In this document: positions 25,051 to 33,495 of the stretch, in pieces
How the letters are laid out: each line of letters starts with the position of its first letter
Position numbering within the stretch: position 1 is the stretch's first letter
DNA from: Gemmatimonadetes bacterium bin94
GTDB taxonomy: Bacteria; Gemmatimonadota; Gemmatimonadetes; Longimicrobiales; Gaopeijiaceae
Length of the DNA stretch: 64,000 bases
Reading direction: 5' to 3'
Assembly: GCA_002238865.1 (NCBI GenBank)
Contig: MPNE01000007.1
Location: forward strand, 1-64,000
The notes under the pieces: generated by a model
Databases searched by the model: none
What the model was told of the DNA's origin: nothing
The model's input: only the letters and a program-made list of their open reading frames with translations
Program-made: the position numbers and the translations under genes

Positions 25051-26303
25051 CTATTGGCCCCACACTTCCCGCATGACACGCAGGGCGTTGAGTCCCAGAA
25101 TCCGCTCCACGCGCTCGGAGCCATGCCCACGCGCCGCGAGCATGTCGGCAAGTCTCCGGAACTGATCCGGGCCCTGCAGATCCGGGATGAACGGCACCAC
25201 GCCGGGGCGTTCGCCCGCCGCGCGGGGAGGTGGTGGGCACCCCCGCGAACCGGCCCGGGGCCCGGAAGGCGGGGGAGGACCGCCCCCCCGGGGGGGCTTC
25301 CCCCCGCCGCACCGATGCCCGCCGCGCGGCGTGCCTCGACGTCCCTTCGAGCCGCTTCGTAAGCCGCTTCCATGTCGTCCACGGCCGTTGTGCCGCCGTC
25401 GGTGCCGATGCCGACGTGCTCTTCCCCGCACACCTGCACCGCGTGCTCGACATGCCGAACGACATCCTCCGCCACGGCCATTCCGTCGGCCGCAAGGAAC
25501 GGCATGAAGTAGATCCCGACAATCCCGCCGGTCTCGGCGACCAGGCGCAGTTCCCGGTCCGTCTTGTTACGGGGCAGATCCGTGACCGCCCTGCAACCCG
25601 TGTGCGTGATCGCGACGGGCGCAGTCGATGCGTCGATGCCGTCCAGGCAGGTCTGCTCGCCGCTGTGGCTCAGGTCCACCAGCGTGTTGGTCGCGTTGAG
25701 TTCGGCAACGACATCCCGCCCGAAGTCCGTGAGCCCGCCGTTCTCGGGCACCATCGACCCGTGGCCGAGCTGGTTGGCGACGTTGTAGGTGAGCTGGATG
25801 ATCTTCACGCCGAGGCCGGCAAAGACACCGACCCGCCGGGCGTCGTCACCCATCATCGCGGCGTTCTGGAAGCCCTGGATGATTCCGACCCTGCCTTCGC
25901 GCGCGGCGCGCTCGATGTCGCTCGCCGACCGCACTTTCAAGAGCGAATCGGGGTGCTCACGGATGATCCTGTTCCAGCGGGATATGTCGGCCACCGAACT
26001 CTCGAAGGGGTCCCGAGGGCCCGCGACGTATCCGAGGGTCGTGTTGACGGCGGCCGTCCCCGACGCGAGGGCGTCGGAAATCGCTCTCGCGTCCGGACCG
26101 GGTCGGTCTCCCAGTCCGCTTCCCTCGGAAGAGCCTTCCGGGGGTGGGCGGTTCGGGTTCCGGATACCGCCCAGCATGTTGATGACGAACAGGTCGGATC
26201 GAGGCGGCTCCGCGACCGGTTCGGATCCATCGCATGCGACGCCCATTGTCGAAAGTCCGATGCCCGCAGCTGCACCAAGGAAGGTGCGGCGTTCCATGTC
26301 CAT
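25051..26303 (-). pseudogene. M19 dipeptidase-like secreted protein, frame broken by an insertion
   Basis: Exported protein related to renal/membrane dipeptidases, with a signal MERRTFLGAAAGIGLSTMGVACDG that looks Tat- or lipoprotein-like. It has VDLSHSGEQTCLDG and VAITHTGCRAVTDLP, the two metal-binding histidines, and HVGIGTDGGTTAVDD. The usual His-x-Asp at the start of the barrel reads INMLGG and the bridging Glu position reads GFQNAAMMGDD, so this is a divergent subgroup. The reading frame is intact to ARRAAGIGAAG, then lost; the proper C-terminus GERPGVVPFIPDLQ...VMREVWGQ is in another frame ending at 25051. Removing the 89 bp at 25222-25310 restores one frame. GGAGG precedes the ATG at 26303. 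It follows the propeller gene by 25 bp. Confidence 0.82.
25222..25310. repeat. 89-bp GC-rich insertion flanked by an 8-bp direct repeat
   Basis: The octamer CCCGCCGC occurs at 25214-25221 and again at 25303-25310. Deleting one octamer copy plus the intervening DNA (89 bp) joins AAG to GERPGVVPF in the M19 protein without a frameshift. The insert is made of G and C runs and short palindromes, including a CCCCCCCGGGGGGG centre. It could be a small real insertion or an assembly artefact. Confidence 0.6.
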
Positions 26304-26328
26304 TTGGCCTCCCCCAGGCCTCCAGGCG

Positions 26329-27567
26329 TCAAGGAGTCGGAAGCGCGATCGACGCCACTGAAGGAACATCGAGTTCGTCTCTGAGGACACCCCAGATCCG
26401 GTTGCCCGAGAACCGAAACGCATCGAAGCGGTCAGGCAGTCGAACTTCACGCACGGCTCCGTCCGGCGCAATCCGCAGCCACAGTCTGCCACCCCTCAGT
26501 CCACCCTCGTCGAGCCCGAAGGGGTGCATCCACATCGTCCCGTCGTCGCTGCAGCGGAAGTCCACGTACCGCGGCAGGTAACTCGCGAGCTCGTGCGGCT
26601 CGCCCTGAACCATCTGGACCATCTGATCCATGGCCCGAACGCTGTCTTCCCCACTGAGCCTGACTCTGGTGTCTCCCGTCAACTCGGCCTGCCTCAGTCC
26701 GAACACCGCTTCCGCGAATTGCCGGGGACTGACCTCCGTGAAGGGAACGGGCGGCAGGTCGATGGGATCCACCTCGGTCCCGGATCCATCGAAGCCACGC
26801 ATCCGATTCGTCACCCGATCATGGACGCGGACAAGATTCTCGTCGCAGGAAGCCCACAGCCGATACCACAGCGGAAACCCGCCACCCTCGCTCGGTATGA
26901 AGTCTCCGGACGGATCGTCCAGCGCCTCACCGAGAGAAGCGACAGTTCGTACCCCGCCCGACTCCGGATCCACCGCGACCAGATCGGGCCTCAGGAGAGA
27001 GAGACGCAACTGCAACACACCATCCTGCATCGACCCGCTGCTGCGGGGAAAGATGATCTCGCCGCCGAGTCTGGCGGTCCGGACCGCGCTGCTGAGCATG
27101 CTCATGCCAGTCCGTACACTGCCCGGGGGGAGGGACGGCGACCGCAGGAGAATCTCCGCCCGTTCTTCGCCAGGTCGCGAGATCCGGATCAGTGCGTGGC
27201 GCATGAGGTCGAGGACCCAAACTTCGCCGTCCCATCCTCCGCTGACGAAAGCCGAGGGCATGGGGAATTCGTCGGGCCCTCTTCCAGACCGTCCGTGAGC
27301 ACCGAGCGATTCGCCGTCGGGGCCGAATCCGACGAAGTACGGCTCGCGCGAATTCAGAATCCAGACAGAGCCGTCGCTCAGGACCTCCAGGTCTCGCACC
27401 ACGGAGAGCGAGTCGGAGGTTCCCAGCACTTCGATGGCGGACGCGCTCAGTTCGATTGGGGCGCCGGGGTCGCTATCGACAGATGCGGGGTCGCAGGCTG
27501 CGAGGAGGGCGGCGGCGGACAGCGACGTGGCGACGCGACGCGTGGTCAGGGGTGCGGTGGGTCTCAC
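26329..27567 (-). CDS. Six-bladed beta-propeller lipoprotein
   Basis: A 412-aa lipoprotein; GTG at 27567 gives VRPTAPLTTRRVATSLSAAALLAACDP, a good lipobox signal, whereas the longer frame back to 27819 adds 84 residues with no signal character. Blades include LEVLSDGSVWILNSREPYFVGFGPDG, the family motif GRSGRGPDEFPMP, VSGGWDGEVWVLDLMRHALIRI and DDGTMWMHPFGLDEGG. It is the third propeller lipoprotein of this type in the window. It probably shares a transcript with the M19-like gene 25 bp downstream. Function is unknown. Confidence 0.75.
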   Translation of the reverse strand: MRPTAPLTTRRVATSLSAAALLAACDPASVDSDPGAPIELSASAIEVLGTSDSLSVVRDLEVLSDGSVWILNSREPYFVGFGPDGESLGAHGRSGRGPDEFPMPSAFVSGGWDGEVWVLDLMRHALIRISRPGEERAEILLRSPSLPPGSVRTGMSMLSSAVRTARLGGEIIFPRSSGSMQDGVLQLRLSLLRPDLVAVDPESGGVRTVASLGEALDDPSGDFIPSEGGGFPLWYRLWASCDENLVRVHDRVTNRMRGFDGSGTEVDPIDLPPVPFTEVSPRQFAEAVFGLRQAELTGDTRVRLSGEDSVRAMDQMVQMVQGEPHELASYLPRYVDFRCSDDGTMWMHPFGLDEGGLRGGRLWLRIAPDGAVREVRLPDRFDAFRFSGNRIWGVLRDELDVPSVASIALPTP

Positions 27568-27952
27568 GGCTGCTCCGTTGTTTCCGGGATCGGGGCGCAA
27601 CTCCGGGCCAATTGCTGTCTTACCCTCGACGCGACGCAGAGTTGCTATCGGATGCCGTGGCCAGGCGATCCGAGTCTGGCTCAGCCCTCGCTTGAATAGC
27701 GCGCGCGGCCATCCATCATTTCCGTCCGTTTCACTCACCTCCGAAGAGTCCTCCGTCGAATGGCGGCCGTCAAGAGGAACTGCTGGCGCAGTCGGACGAC
27801 CTGACTCCTCATGTCTCACCTGGGTTTGGGTGGACCCATGGAACCCCCGGGAACATACGGGAACCCGGAAACGCTCCCCCGCCCTCCGTGTACCGGTCTA
27901 CATCAGGCCTTGTAGCCCGATTGGACAATGAAGGCAGGCGGAGGAACAGGAC
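27568..27952. other. Divergent intergenic region, 385 bp
   Basis: Separates the minus-strand propeller lipoprotein from the plus-strand leishmanolysin-like gene and should hold both promoters. It contains an open extension of the minus frame up to 27819, but that peptide has no recognisable features. I see no RNA gene, repeat or clear terminator here. Confidence 0.4.
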
Positions 27953-29050
27953 ATGAACGCGCCCACCCAACCCCGGAGGATCTCCCTGACCCTCGCTGGC
28001 CGTGGCCTGCTGGCCGTGATCTGGCTCGCCGCTTGCGATAACGATGTCGTTGCACCTCCCCAAACCGCCCAAGTGGCGACCACCGGGCTGGAGTGGACCA
28101 CCCCTCCCGAGGGCCGGAAGCGGCAGACTCCTTCCGACGACAACCCGGCAACGACTTTTTCGCTGGCGCAGCTCTCTGGCGAGACACTGACATTGGCTTC
28201 CGGCAGGTTTGATATCGACGTGGTCATGCTCGCTACCGGGGGGCAGGCCCTACGATCGGCAATCCGGATAGCGGCAAGACGCTGGGCGGCCATCCTGGGA
28301 GACACGGAACTGCCCGACGTGTTCATTCCGAGCGGTCCGAAACCTCCTTGCCTCGGGGCCCGGGTCGACAACCTCTCGGGCGTCGTGGACGACCTCGCGA
28401 TCCTGGTGTCGACCACACGCATCGATGGCCCTGGCGGGACTCTGGCGCTCGGAGGACCGTGCTGGGTGCGCCTGGACAGCTATCTGCCCTACGTGGGATT
28501 GCTGATCCTGGACCAGGCCGACGTTGATGACCTTGGCGAGAGCGAGGTGACAGACCTGCTCGTCCACGAGATCGGCCACATCCTTGGTATCGGTGCGTTG
28601 TGGGGTGATTTTCGCCTGCTCCGTTCACCCTCGCTGCATTCGCCGGGTGCCGACACCCACTTCGACGGCTCGTCGGCAGTCACGGCCTTCGATGCCGCCG
28701 GCGGCGAGGAATACGGGAATGGCAAGGTGCCCGTCGAAAACCTCATGGGTCCTGGCGCGTCCGACATGCATTGGCGCGAATCGGTGCTCGCCTCGGAGTT
28801 GATGACACCGGTCCTCCGGGTCGGCGAGGCCAACCCCTTGAGCGCGATCACGATTCAGTCCCTGGCGGATCTGGGCTATGCGGTCGATGCCGGTCGGGCC
28901 GACGCGTTCAGCCTCCCAGGTACGGGCGGCGGTGCGGCAGCGGACGAAAGGCACGCCGGTCGGGTCCTGGATCTGAGCGGCGATGTGCTGACCGGCCCCG
29001 TACTGGCGTTCGACACCGGCGGGCGCATGGTGCGGGTGTTGCGGCGTTGA
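27953..29050 (+). CDS. Leishmanolysin-like (M8) zinc metalloprotease lipoprotein
   Basis: A 365-aa exported protease. The signal LLAVIWLAACDND ends in a lipobox. The zinc site is HEIGHILGIGALW (about residue 204), the third ligand is His in SDMHWRESVLASELMTPVL (about 272), and ELMTP is the Met-turn, all in the order and spacing of gp63/leishmanolysin enzymes. The ATG at 27953 is preceded by GGAGGAACAGGAC. The C-terminal 60 residues after ITIQSLADLGYAVD are low complexity. It likely degrades extracellular protein. Bacterial members of this family are little studied. Confidence 0.87.
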   Translation: MNAPTQPRRISLTLAGRGLLAVIWLAACDNDVVAPPQTAQVATTGLEWTTPPEGRKRQTPSDDNPATTFSLAQLSGETLTLASGRFDIDVVMLATGGQALRSAIRIAARRWAAILGDTELPDVFIPSGPKPPCLGARVDNLSGVVDDLAILVSTTRIDGPGGTLALGGPCWVRLDSYLPYVGLLILDQADVDDLGESEVTDLLVHEIGHILGIGALWGDFRLLRSPSLHSPGADTHFDGSSAVTAFDAAGGEEYGNGKVPVENLMGPGASDMHWRESVLASELMTPVLRVGEANPLSAITIQSLADLGYAVDAGRADAFSLPGTGGGAAADERHAGRVLDLSGDVLTGPVLAFDTGGRMVRVLRR

Positions 29051-29182
29051 CATAGAGCCGAGCGGCCCGTGGAGGGATTCCGATGCATTGACATTCCCGG
29101 CTCCAGTTGCACATATATCTGCCCACCTCAATCGGGCCGGTCTCCGGGTCCGCTTGCTCCCGCCATCCCGAGATCGATCCGC

Positions 29183-30580
29183 ATGGGACAGACGCTGCTG
29201 CAAAAGGTCTGGGATCTTCACACCGTCCGACGGCTTCCGACCGGGCGGACCCAGCTCTTTGTCGGCCTCCACCTGATCCACGAGGTCACCACGCCACAGG
29301 CGTTCGACATGCTGCGCCGGCGTGGCATCGGCGTGGCATTCCCGGAGCGGACCTACGGGACGGTCGACCACATCATCCCGACGCTGGACCAGGCCCGGCC
29401 CTTCGCCGACGACCTCGCCGAGCAGATGATGTCCGCCTTCGAGCGCAACTGCCGCGAGTTCGGGATCCGGACCGCCGGGCTGAACAGCGACTGGCAGGGG
29501 ATCGTGCACATCATCGGGCCCGAACTGGGTCTCACGCAGCCGGGCATGACAATAGCCTGCGGGGACAGCCACACGTCCACCCACGGCGCGTTCGGGGCAA
29601 TCGCCTTCGGGATCGGGACCTCGCAGGTTCGGGACGTGCTGGCCTCCCAGTGCCTCGCGATCGATCCGCTCAAGGTTCGCCGGATCACCGTCTCGGGCGA
29701 CCTGGGACGCGGCGTATACGCGAAAGACGTGATCCTCGAAATCATCGCCCGGCTCGGTGTGCGGGGCGGGGTCGGCTACGCCTACGAATACGGCGGCCCC
29801 GCCGTCGCGCGCATGACGATGGACGAGCGCATGACGATGTGCAACATGTCGATCGAGGGCGGGGCCCGGATCGGCTACGTCAACCCCGACGAGACGACGT
29901 TCGCGTACCTGCAGGGCAAGCCGTTCGCACCTGCCGGCGGCGCGTTCGAAGGCGCGAAGGCCTGGTGGCGCACCATGGCCTCGGACGCGGACGCGGTCTA
30001 CGACGACATCGTGGAGATCGACGCGGGCGCGATCGAGCCGCGCGTCACGTGGGGCATCAACCCGGGCCAGTCGGTCGGCGTGACGGAGAGGATTCCCGAT
30101 CCCGGCATGGTGGGGGAGGACGCCGGTGCCATCGGCGAGGCGCTCGACTTCATGGGGTTCGCGCCCGGCGCGCCCGTCTCGGGGACCGCGGTGGATGTGG
30201 CGTTCGTCGGTTCGTGCACCAATGCGCGGCTGTCGGACCTGCGGGAGGCCGCGCGAGTGGCCCGGGGGCGCAAGGTCGCCCCGCGCGTCAGGGCGCTGGT
30301 CGTGCCCGGATCGAAGCAGGTTCTCCAGGCCGCCGAAGCCGAGGGGCTGCACGAGGTGTTCCAGGAAGCCGGCTTCGAGTGGCGGGGAGCGGGCTGTTCC
30401 ATGTGCCTCGCGATGAATCCCGACCGCCTCAACGGGCGCGAAGTATGCGCGTCGTCGTCGAACCGCAACTTCAAGGGACGGCAGGGAAGCCCGACGGGCC
30501 GCACGCTCTTGATGAGCCCGGCCATGGTCGCGGCTGCAGCGGTCAGCGGAGAGGTCACCGACGTGAGGACGATGCTGTGA
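29183..30580 (+). CDS. leuC: 3-isopropylmalate dehydratase, large subunit
   Basis: Aconitase-family subunit that, with LeuD, isomerises 2-isopropylmalate to 3-isopropylmalate. The 465-aa protein begins [15 protein letters not shown]. It has [40 protein letters not shown], and the [4Fe-4S] cysteines in [13 protein letters not shown] and [18 protein letters not shown] at 29183 matches the family start; the frame is open a further 38 codons upstream without similarity. Its TGA overlaps the GTG of leuD, so the two subunits are co-translated. Confidence 0.96.
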   Translation: MGQTLLQKVWDLHTVRRLPTGRTQLFVGLHLIHEVTTPQAFDMLRRRGIGVAFPERTYGTVDHIIPTLDQARPFADDLAEQMMSAFERNCREFGIRTAGLNSDWQGIVHIIGPELGLTQPGMTIACGDSHTSTHGAFGAIAFGIGTSQVRDVLASQCLAIDPLKVRRITVSGDLGRGVYAKDVILEIIARLGVRGGVGYAYEYGGPAVARMTMDERMTMCNMSIEGGARIGYVNPDETTFAYLQGKPFAPAGGAFEGAKAWWRTMASDADAVYDDIVEIDAGAIEPRVTWGINPGQSVGVTERIPDPGMVGEDAGAIGEALDFMGFAPGAPVSGTAVDVAFVGSCTNARLSDLREAARVARGRKVAPRVRALVVPGSKQVLQAAEAEGLHEVFQEAGFEWRGAGCSMCLAMNPDRLNGREVCASSSNRNFKGRQGSPTGRTLLMSPAMVAAAAVSGEVTDVRTML

Positions 30581-31173
30581 TCGAACTCAGGCCCGTCGAT
30601 CGCGTCGAGGGAACTGCCGTCCCGCTTCGCGGCAACAATGTCGATACGGATCGGATCATCCCCGCGCGGTTCCTGAAGGCGCTGACCTTCGACGGTCTCG
30701 GCGCGCATGTGTTTCAGGACGACCGCACCTCGATGCCGGGACATCCGTTCGCGAACGCCGCCTACGCGGGCGCGTCCATCCTGCTCGTCAACGAGAACTT
30801 CGGCTCGGGCTCGTCGCGTGAGCACGCCCCGCAGGCCCTCAGGCGGTGGGGCATCCAGGCGTGCGTCGGCCAGTCGTTCTCGGAGATTTTTCTGGGCAAC
30901 GCGACCACCATCGGACTGCCTTGCGCCACGGCTCCGGCCAGCGACATCGAGGCCCTCATGGCGGCCGTCGAGGACGAACCCGGGACACCGATGGTGCTCA
31001 GCGTCCGCGCGCGCTCCATCACAGCGGCCGGCCGCACCATACCACTTTCCCTTCCCGCCGTAGTGCGCGACTCGCTCCTCACGGGGCAATGGGACGCCAC
31101 GGGCCTTTTGCTCAGCGAGTTCGAGGACGTGCGTCGGGTCGCGTCTCGACTTCCGTACGTCAAGGGGTTCTGA
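30577..31173 (+). CDS. leuD: 3-isopropylmalate dehydratase, small subunit
   Basis: Swivel-domain subunit of isopropylmalate isomerase, 198 aa, the usual size. Characteristic segments are [34 protein letters not shown] and [19 protein letters not shown]. Start is GTG at 30577 overlapping the leuC stop (GTGA). It is followed 42 bp later by leuA. Confidence 0.96.
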   Translation: MIELRPVDRVEGTAVPLRGNNVDTDRIIPARFLKALTFDGLGAHVFQDDRTSMPGHPFANAAYAGASILLVNENFGSGSSREHAPQALRRWGIQACVGQSFSEIFLGNATTIGLPCATAPASDIEALMAAVEDEPGTPMVLSVRARSITAAGRTIPLSLPAVVRDSLLTGQWDATGLLLSEFEDVRRVASRLPYVKGF

Positions 31174-31215
31174 GCCGCCACGCCGCGCCTCGGGACCCCA
31201 AATCCGGAGCATTCA

Positions 31216-32406
31216 ATGGCCACGGATCGACTGATCATTTTCGACACCACCCTTCGCGATGGCGAACAGGCGCCGGGTTTCTCGATGAACACGGACGAGA
31301 AGCTCCTGCTTGCCCGCCAGATCGATGCGCTGGGCGCGGACATCATCGAAGCGGGCTTCCCGATCGCTTCGGACGACGACGCGCGAGCCGTCAAGCTGAT
31401 CGCCGAAGAGATCCGGCGTCCCGTGATCGCCGGTCTGGCGCGCTGCGACCCGGACGACATCGAGCGCGCGGGCCAGTCACTGCGGCCAGCGGCCCGGCCC
31501 CGCCTGCACACCTTCCTGGCCACGTCGGATCTGCACCTGGAGCGCAAGCTGCGGATGAGCCGGGAGGAGTGCCTGAGGGCGATCAGCGCGGGCATCACCC
31601 AGGCGGGGGAATACGCGGACGACATCGAGTTCTCGGCCGAGGATGCGACGCGCAGCGATATGGACTTCCTGTGCCGGGTCGTAGAGACCGCAATCGATGC
31701 CGGAGCGACAACCATCAACCTCCCCGACACCGTCGGGTTTCTCGTCCCCAGGGAGATCGAGGCGTTCTTCACCGAAGTGATCCGCAGAACGGGCGGCACG
31801 GACGGCGTGGTCTTCAGCGCTCACTGCCACGACGACCTCGGGCTGGCGGTCGCCAACACGCTGGCCGCGATCAAGGCCGGGGTCCGTCAGGTGGAGTGCA
31901 CCATCAACGGCATCGGAGAACGCGCGGGGAACGCGGCGCTCGAAGAGATCGTCATGGCGGCGCGCGTCCGCCCCGATCAGCTGTTCTACACCACCTCGAT
32001 CGACGCGACGCAGCTGGTGCGCGCGAGCAGGTTGCTTTCGGAGCTGACCGGTGAGCCGGTGCAGGCCAACAAGGCGATTGTCGGCCGAAATGCCTTCGCG
32101 CACGAGGCGGGCATTCACCAGCACGGCGTGATCAGCGACCGCCGCACCTACGAGATCATGCGGCCGGAGGACGTGGGCGCCGAGTCGACCCTGGTGCTGG
32201 GCAAGCACTCCGGCCGCCACGCGGTCAAGCGGCGGTGCGAGGGGCTCGGGCATGACCTGACCCGGGACGAACTGGATGTCGTGTACCGCGCGGTGGTCGA
32301 ACTGGCCAGGCGGCGCAAGCCCGTCAGCAACGCCCGGATCGCCGCGATCGTCGACGGCCTGAAGTCGGCCGCGACGGCAGGTGGCGCGGGCGAAGGCCCG
32401 GCCTGA
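31216..32406 (+). CDS. leuA: 2-isopropylmalate synthase, short form without regulatory domain
   Basis: Condenses acetyl-CoA with 2-ketoisovalerate, the first leucine-specific step. The catalytic barrel shows DTTLRDGEQAPGFSMN, FSAEDATRSDMDFLCRVVE, INLPDTVGFLVP, the metal ligands HCHDDLGLAVANTLAA and INGIGERAGNAALEE. Accessory subdomains contain NAFAHEAGIHQHG and STLVLGKHSGRHA. The protein stops at 396 aa, just after the second accessory subdomain; usual LeuA proteins add about 120 residues that bind leucine for feedback inhibition. A homocitrate or citramalate synthase was considered, but the sequence pattern and leu operon setting favour LeuA. Confidence 0.92.
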   Translation: MATDRLIIFDTTLRDGEQAPGFSMNTDEKLLLARQIDALGADIIEAGFPIASDDDARAVKLIAEEIRRPVIAGLARCDPDDIERAGQSLRPAARPRLHTFLATSDLHLERKLRMSREECLRAISAGITQAGEYADDIEFSAEDATRSDMDFLCRVVETAIDAGATTINLPDTVGFLVPREIEAFFTEVIRRTGGTDGVVFSAHCHDDLGLAVANTLAAIKAGVRQVECTINGIGERAGNAALEEIVMAARVRPDQLFYTTSIDATQLVRASRLLSELTGEPVQANKAIVGRNAFAHEAGIHQHGVISDRRTYEIMRPEDVGAESTLVLGKHSGRHAVKRRCEGLGHDLTRDELDVVYRAVVELARRRKPVSNARIAAIVDGLKSAATAGGAGEGPA

Positions 32407-32421
32407 CCGGACTGCCGGGAC

Positions 32422-33495
32422 ATGCGCGCCTCGATCGCACTCCTGCCCGGCGACGGGATCGGCCCGGAAGTGACCGATGCCGCCGCAGCCGCCCTGGACG
32501 CGGTCTCCGCGCGGTACGGCCACCGCTTCACGCTCACCAGATCGCCGTTCGGTGCCGCCGCGCTTCGCGCCGGCGATCCGCCGCTCCCGCAAGCCACCCT
32601 GCAAACCTGTCTCGCCGCGGACGCGGTGCTGCTCGGCGCGGTCGGTGACCCGGCCTTCAGCGAAGGGCCCGGCGAGCGCCGCCCGGAGGCCGGGCTCCTG
32701 CAGTTGCGGCGCGAACTCGGCGTGTACGCCAACCTGCGCCCGGCACGCGTCTGGCCCGGACTTGAGCACGCCGTGCCGCTCAGACCGGAGCGCGTACGCG
32801 GCCTGGACCTGCTCATCGTGCGGGAACTGACCGGCGGCATCTACTTCGGTGAGCCGCGCGGGCGGAACCACGACCGGAGTGAAGCCTTCGACACGATGCG
32901 CTACGCGGCGCACGAGGTCGAGCGCATCGCCACCGTCGCGTTCGAAAGCGCCCGCAAGCGGCGCAAGCTGGTCACCTCGGTTGACAAGGCGAACGTCCTC
33001 GAGTGCTCGCGGCTCTGGCGGGAGGTGGTCACCGAGGTCGCCGACCGCTACCCTGACGTGCGGCTCGAACATCAGCTGGTCGATTCGTGCGCGATGCGGC
33101 TCGTGTCCGACCCGGGCAGCTTCGATGTGCTGCTCACCGGCAATCTCTTCGGCGACATCCTGTCCGACGAAGCGGGCGCGGTCGTCGGCTCGCTCGGTCT
33201 GCTGCCGTCTGCGAGCATCGGCGGACGCGGTGGGCTGTTCGAACCCGTGCACGGCTCGGCGCCCGATATTGCCGGCCGCGACGCGGCGAACCCGGTCGGC
33301 GCGATAGCGTCGGCGGCGATGCTGTTGCGTCACGCGCTCGGTGCGTCCAGGGAGGCGGACGCGATCGAATCGGCAATCGGCGCCGCGCTCGACGACGGAT
33401 GCCGGACTGCGGACCTGGCACCACCCGGTGCGCCGGCGATGGGTTGCACCGCCATGACGAAGGCCATCGTCGGAAGGATAGGGGACTTGCCCTGA
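32422..33495 (+). CDS. leuB: 3-isopropylmalate dehydrogenase
   Basis: NAD-dependent oxidative decarboxylase for leucine synthesis, 357 aa. Motifs include LLPGDGIGPEVTDAA, RELTGGIYFGEPRG, SVDKANVLECSRLWREVV, and the metal/substrate-binding LLTGNLFGDILSDEAGAVVGS followed by FEPVHGSAPDIAGRDAANP. It starts 15 bp after leuA. Its TGA overlaps the ATG of the following lipoprotein hydrolase, an odd partner for a leucine operon. Confidence 0.96.
   Translation: MRASIALLPGDGIGPEVTDAAAAALDAVSARYGHRFTLTRSPFGAAALRAGDPPLPQATLQTCLAADAVLLGAVGDPAFSEGPGERRPEAGLLQLRRELGVYANLRPARVWPGLEHAVPLRPERVRGLDLLIVRELTGGIYFGEPRGRNHDRSEAFDTMRYAAHEVERIATVAFESARKRRKLVTSVDKANVLECSRLWREVVTEVADRYPDVRLEHQLVDSCAMRLVSDPGSFDVLLTGNLFGDILSDEAGAVVGSLGLLPSASIGGRGGLFEPVHGSAPDIAGRDAANPVGAIASAAMLLRHALGASREADAIESAIGAALDDGCRTADLAPPGAPAMGCTAMTKAIVGRIGDLP

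Noticed and set aside
25214..25310. Complete insertion sequence with target-site duplication
   Set aside because: The insert is only 89 bp, encodes nothing and has no terminal inverted repeats, so at most it is a minute non-autonomous element.
31216..32406. Citramalate or homocitrate synthase
   Set aside because: The catalytic-barrel pattern and the leuC-leuD-leuA-leuB order fit 2-isopropylmalate synthase better.
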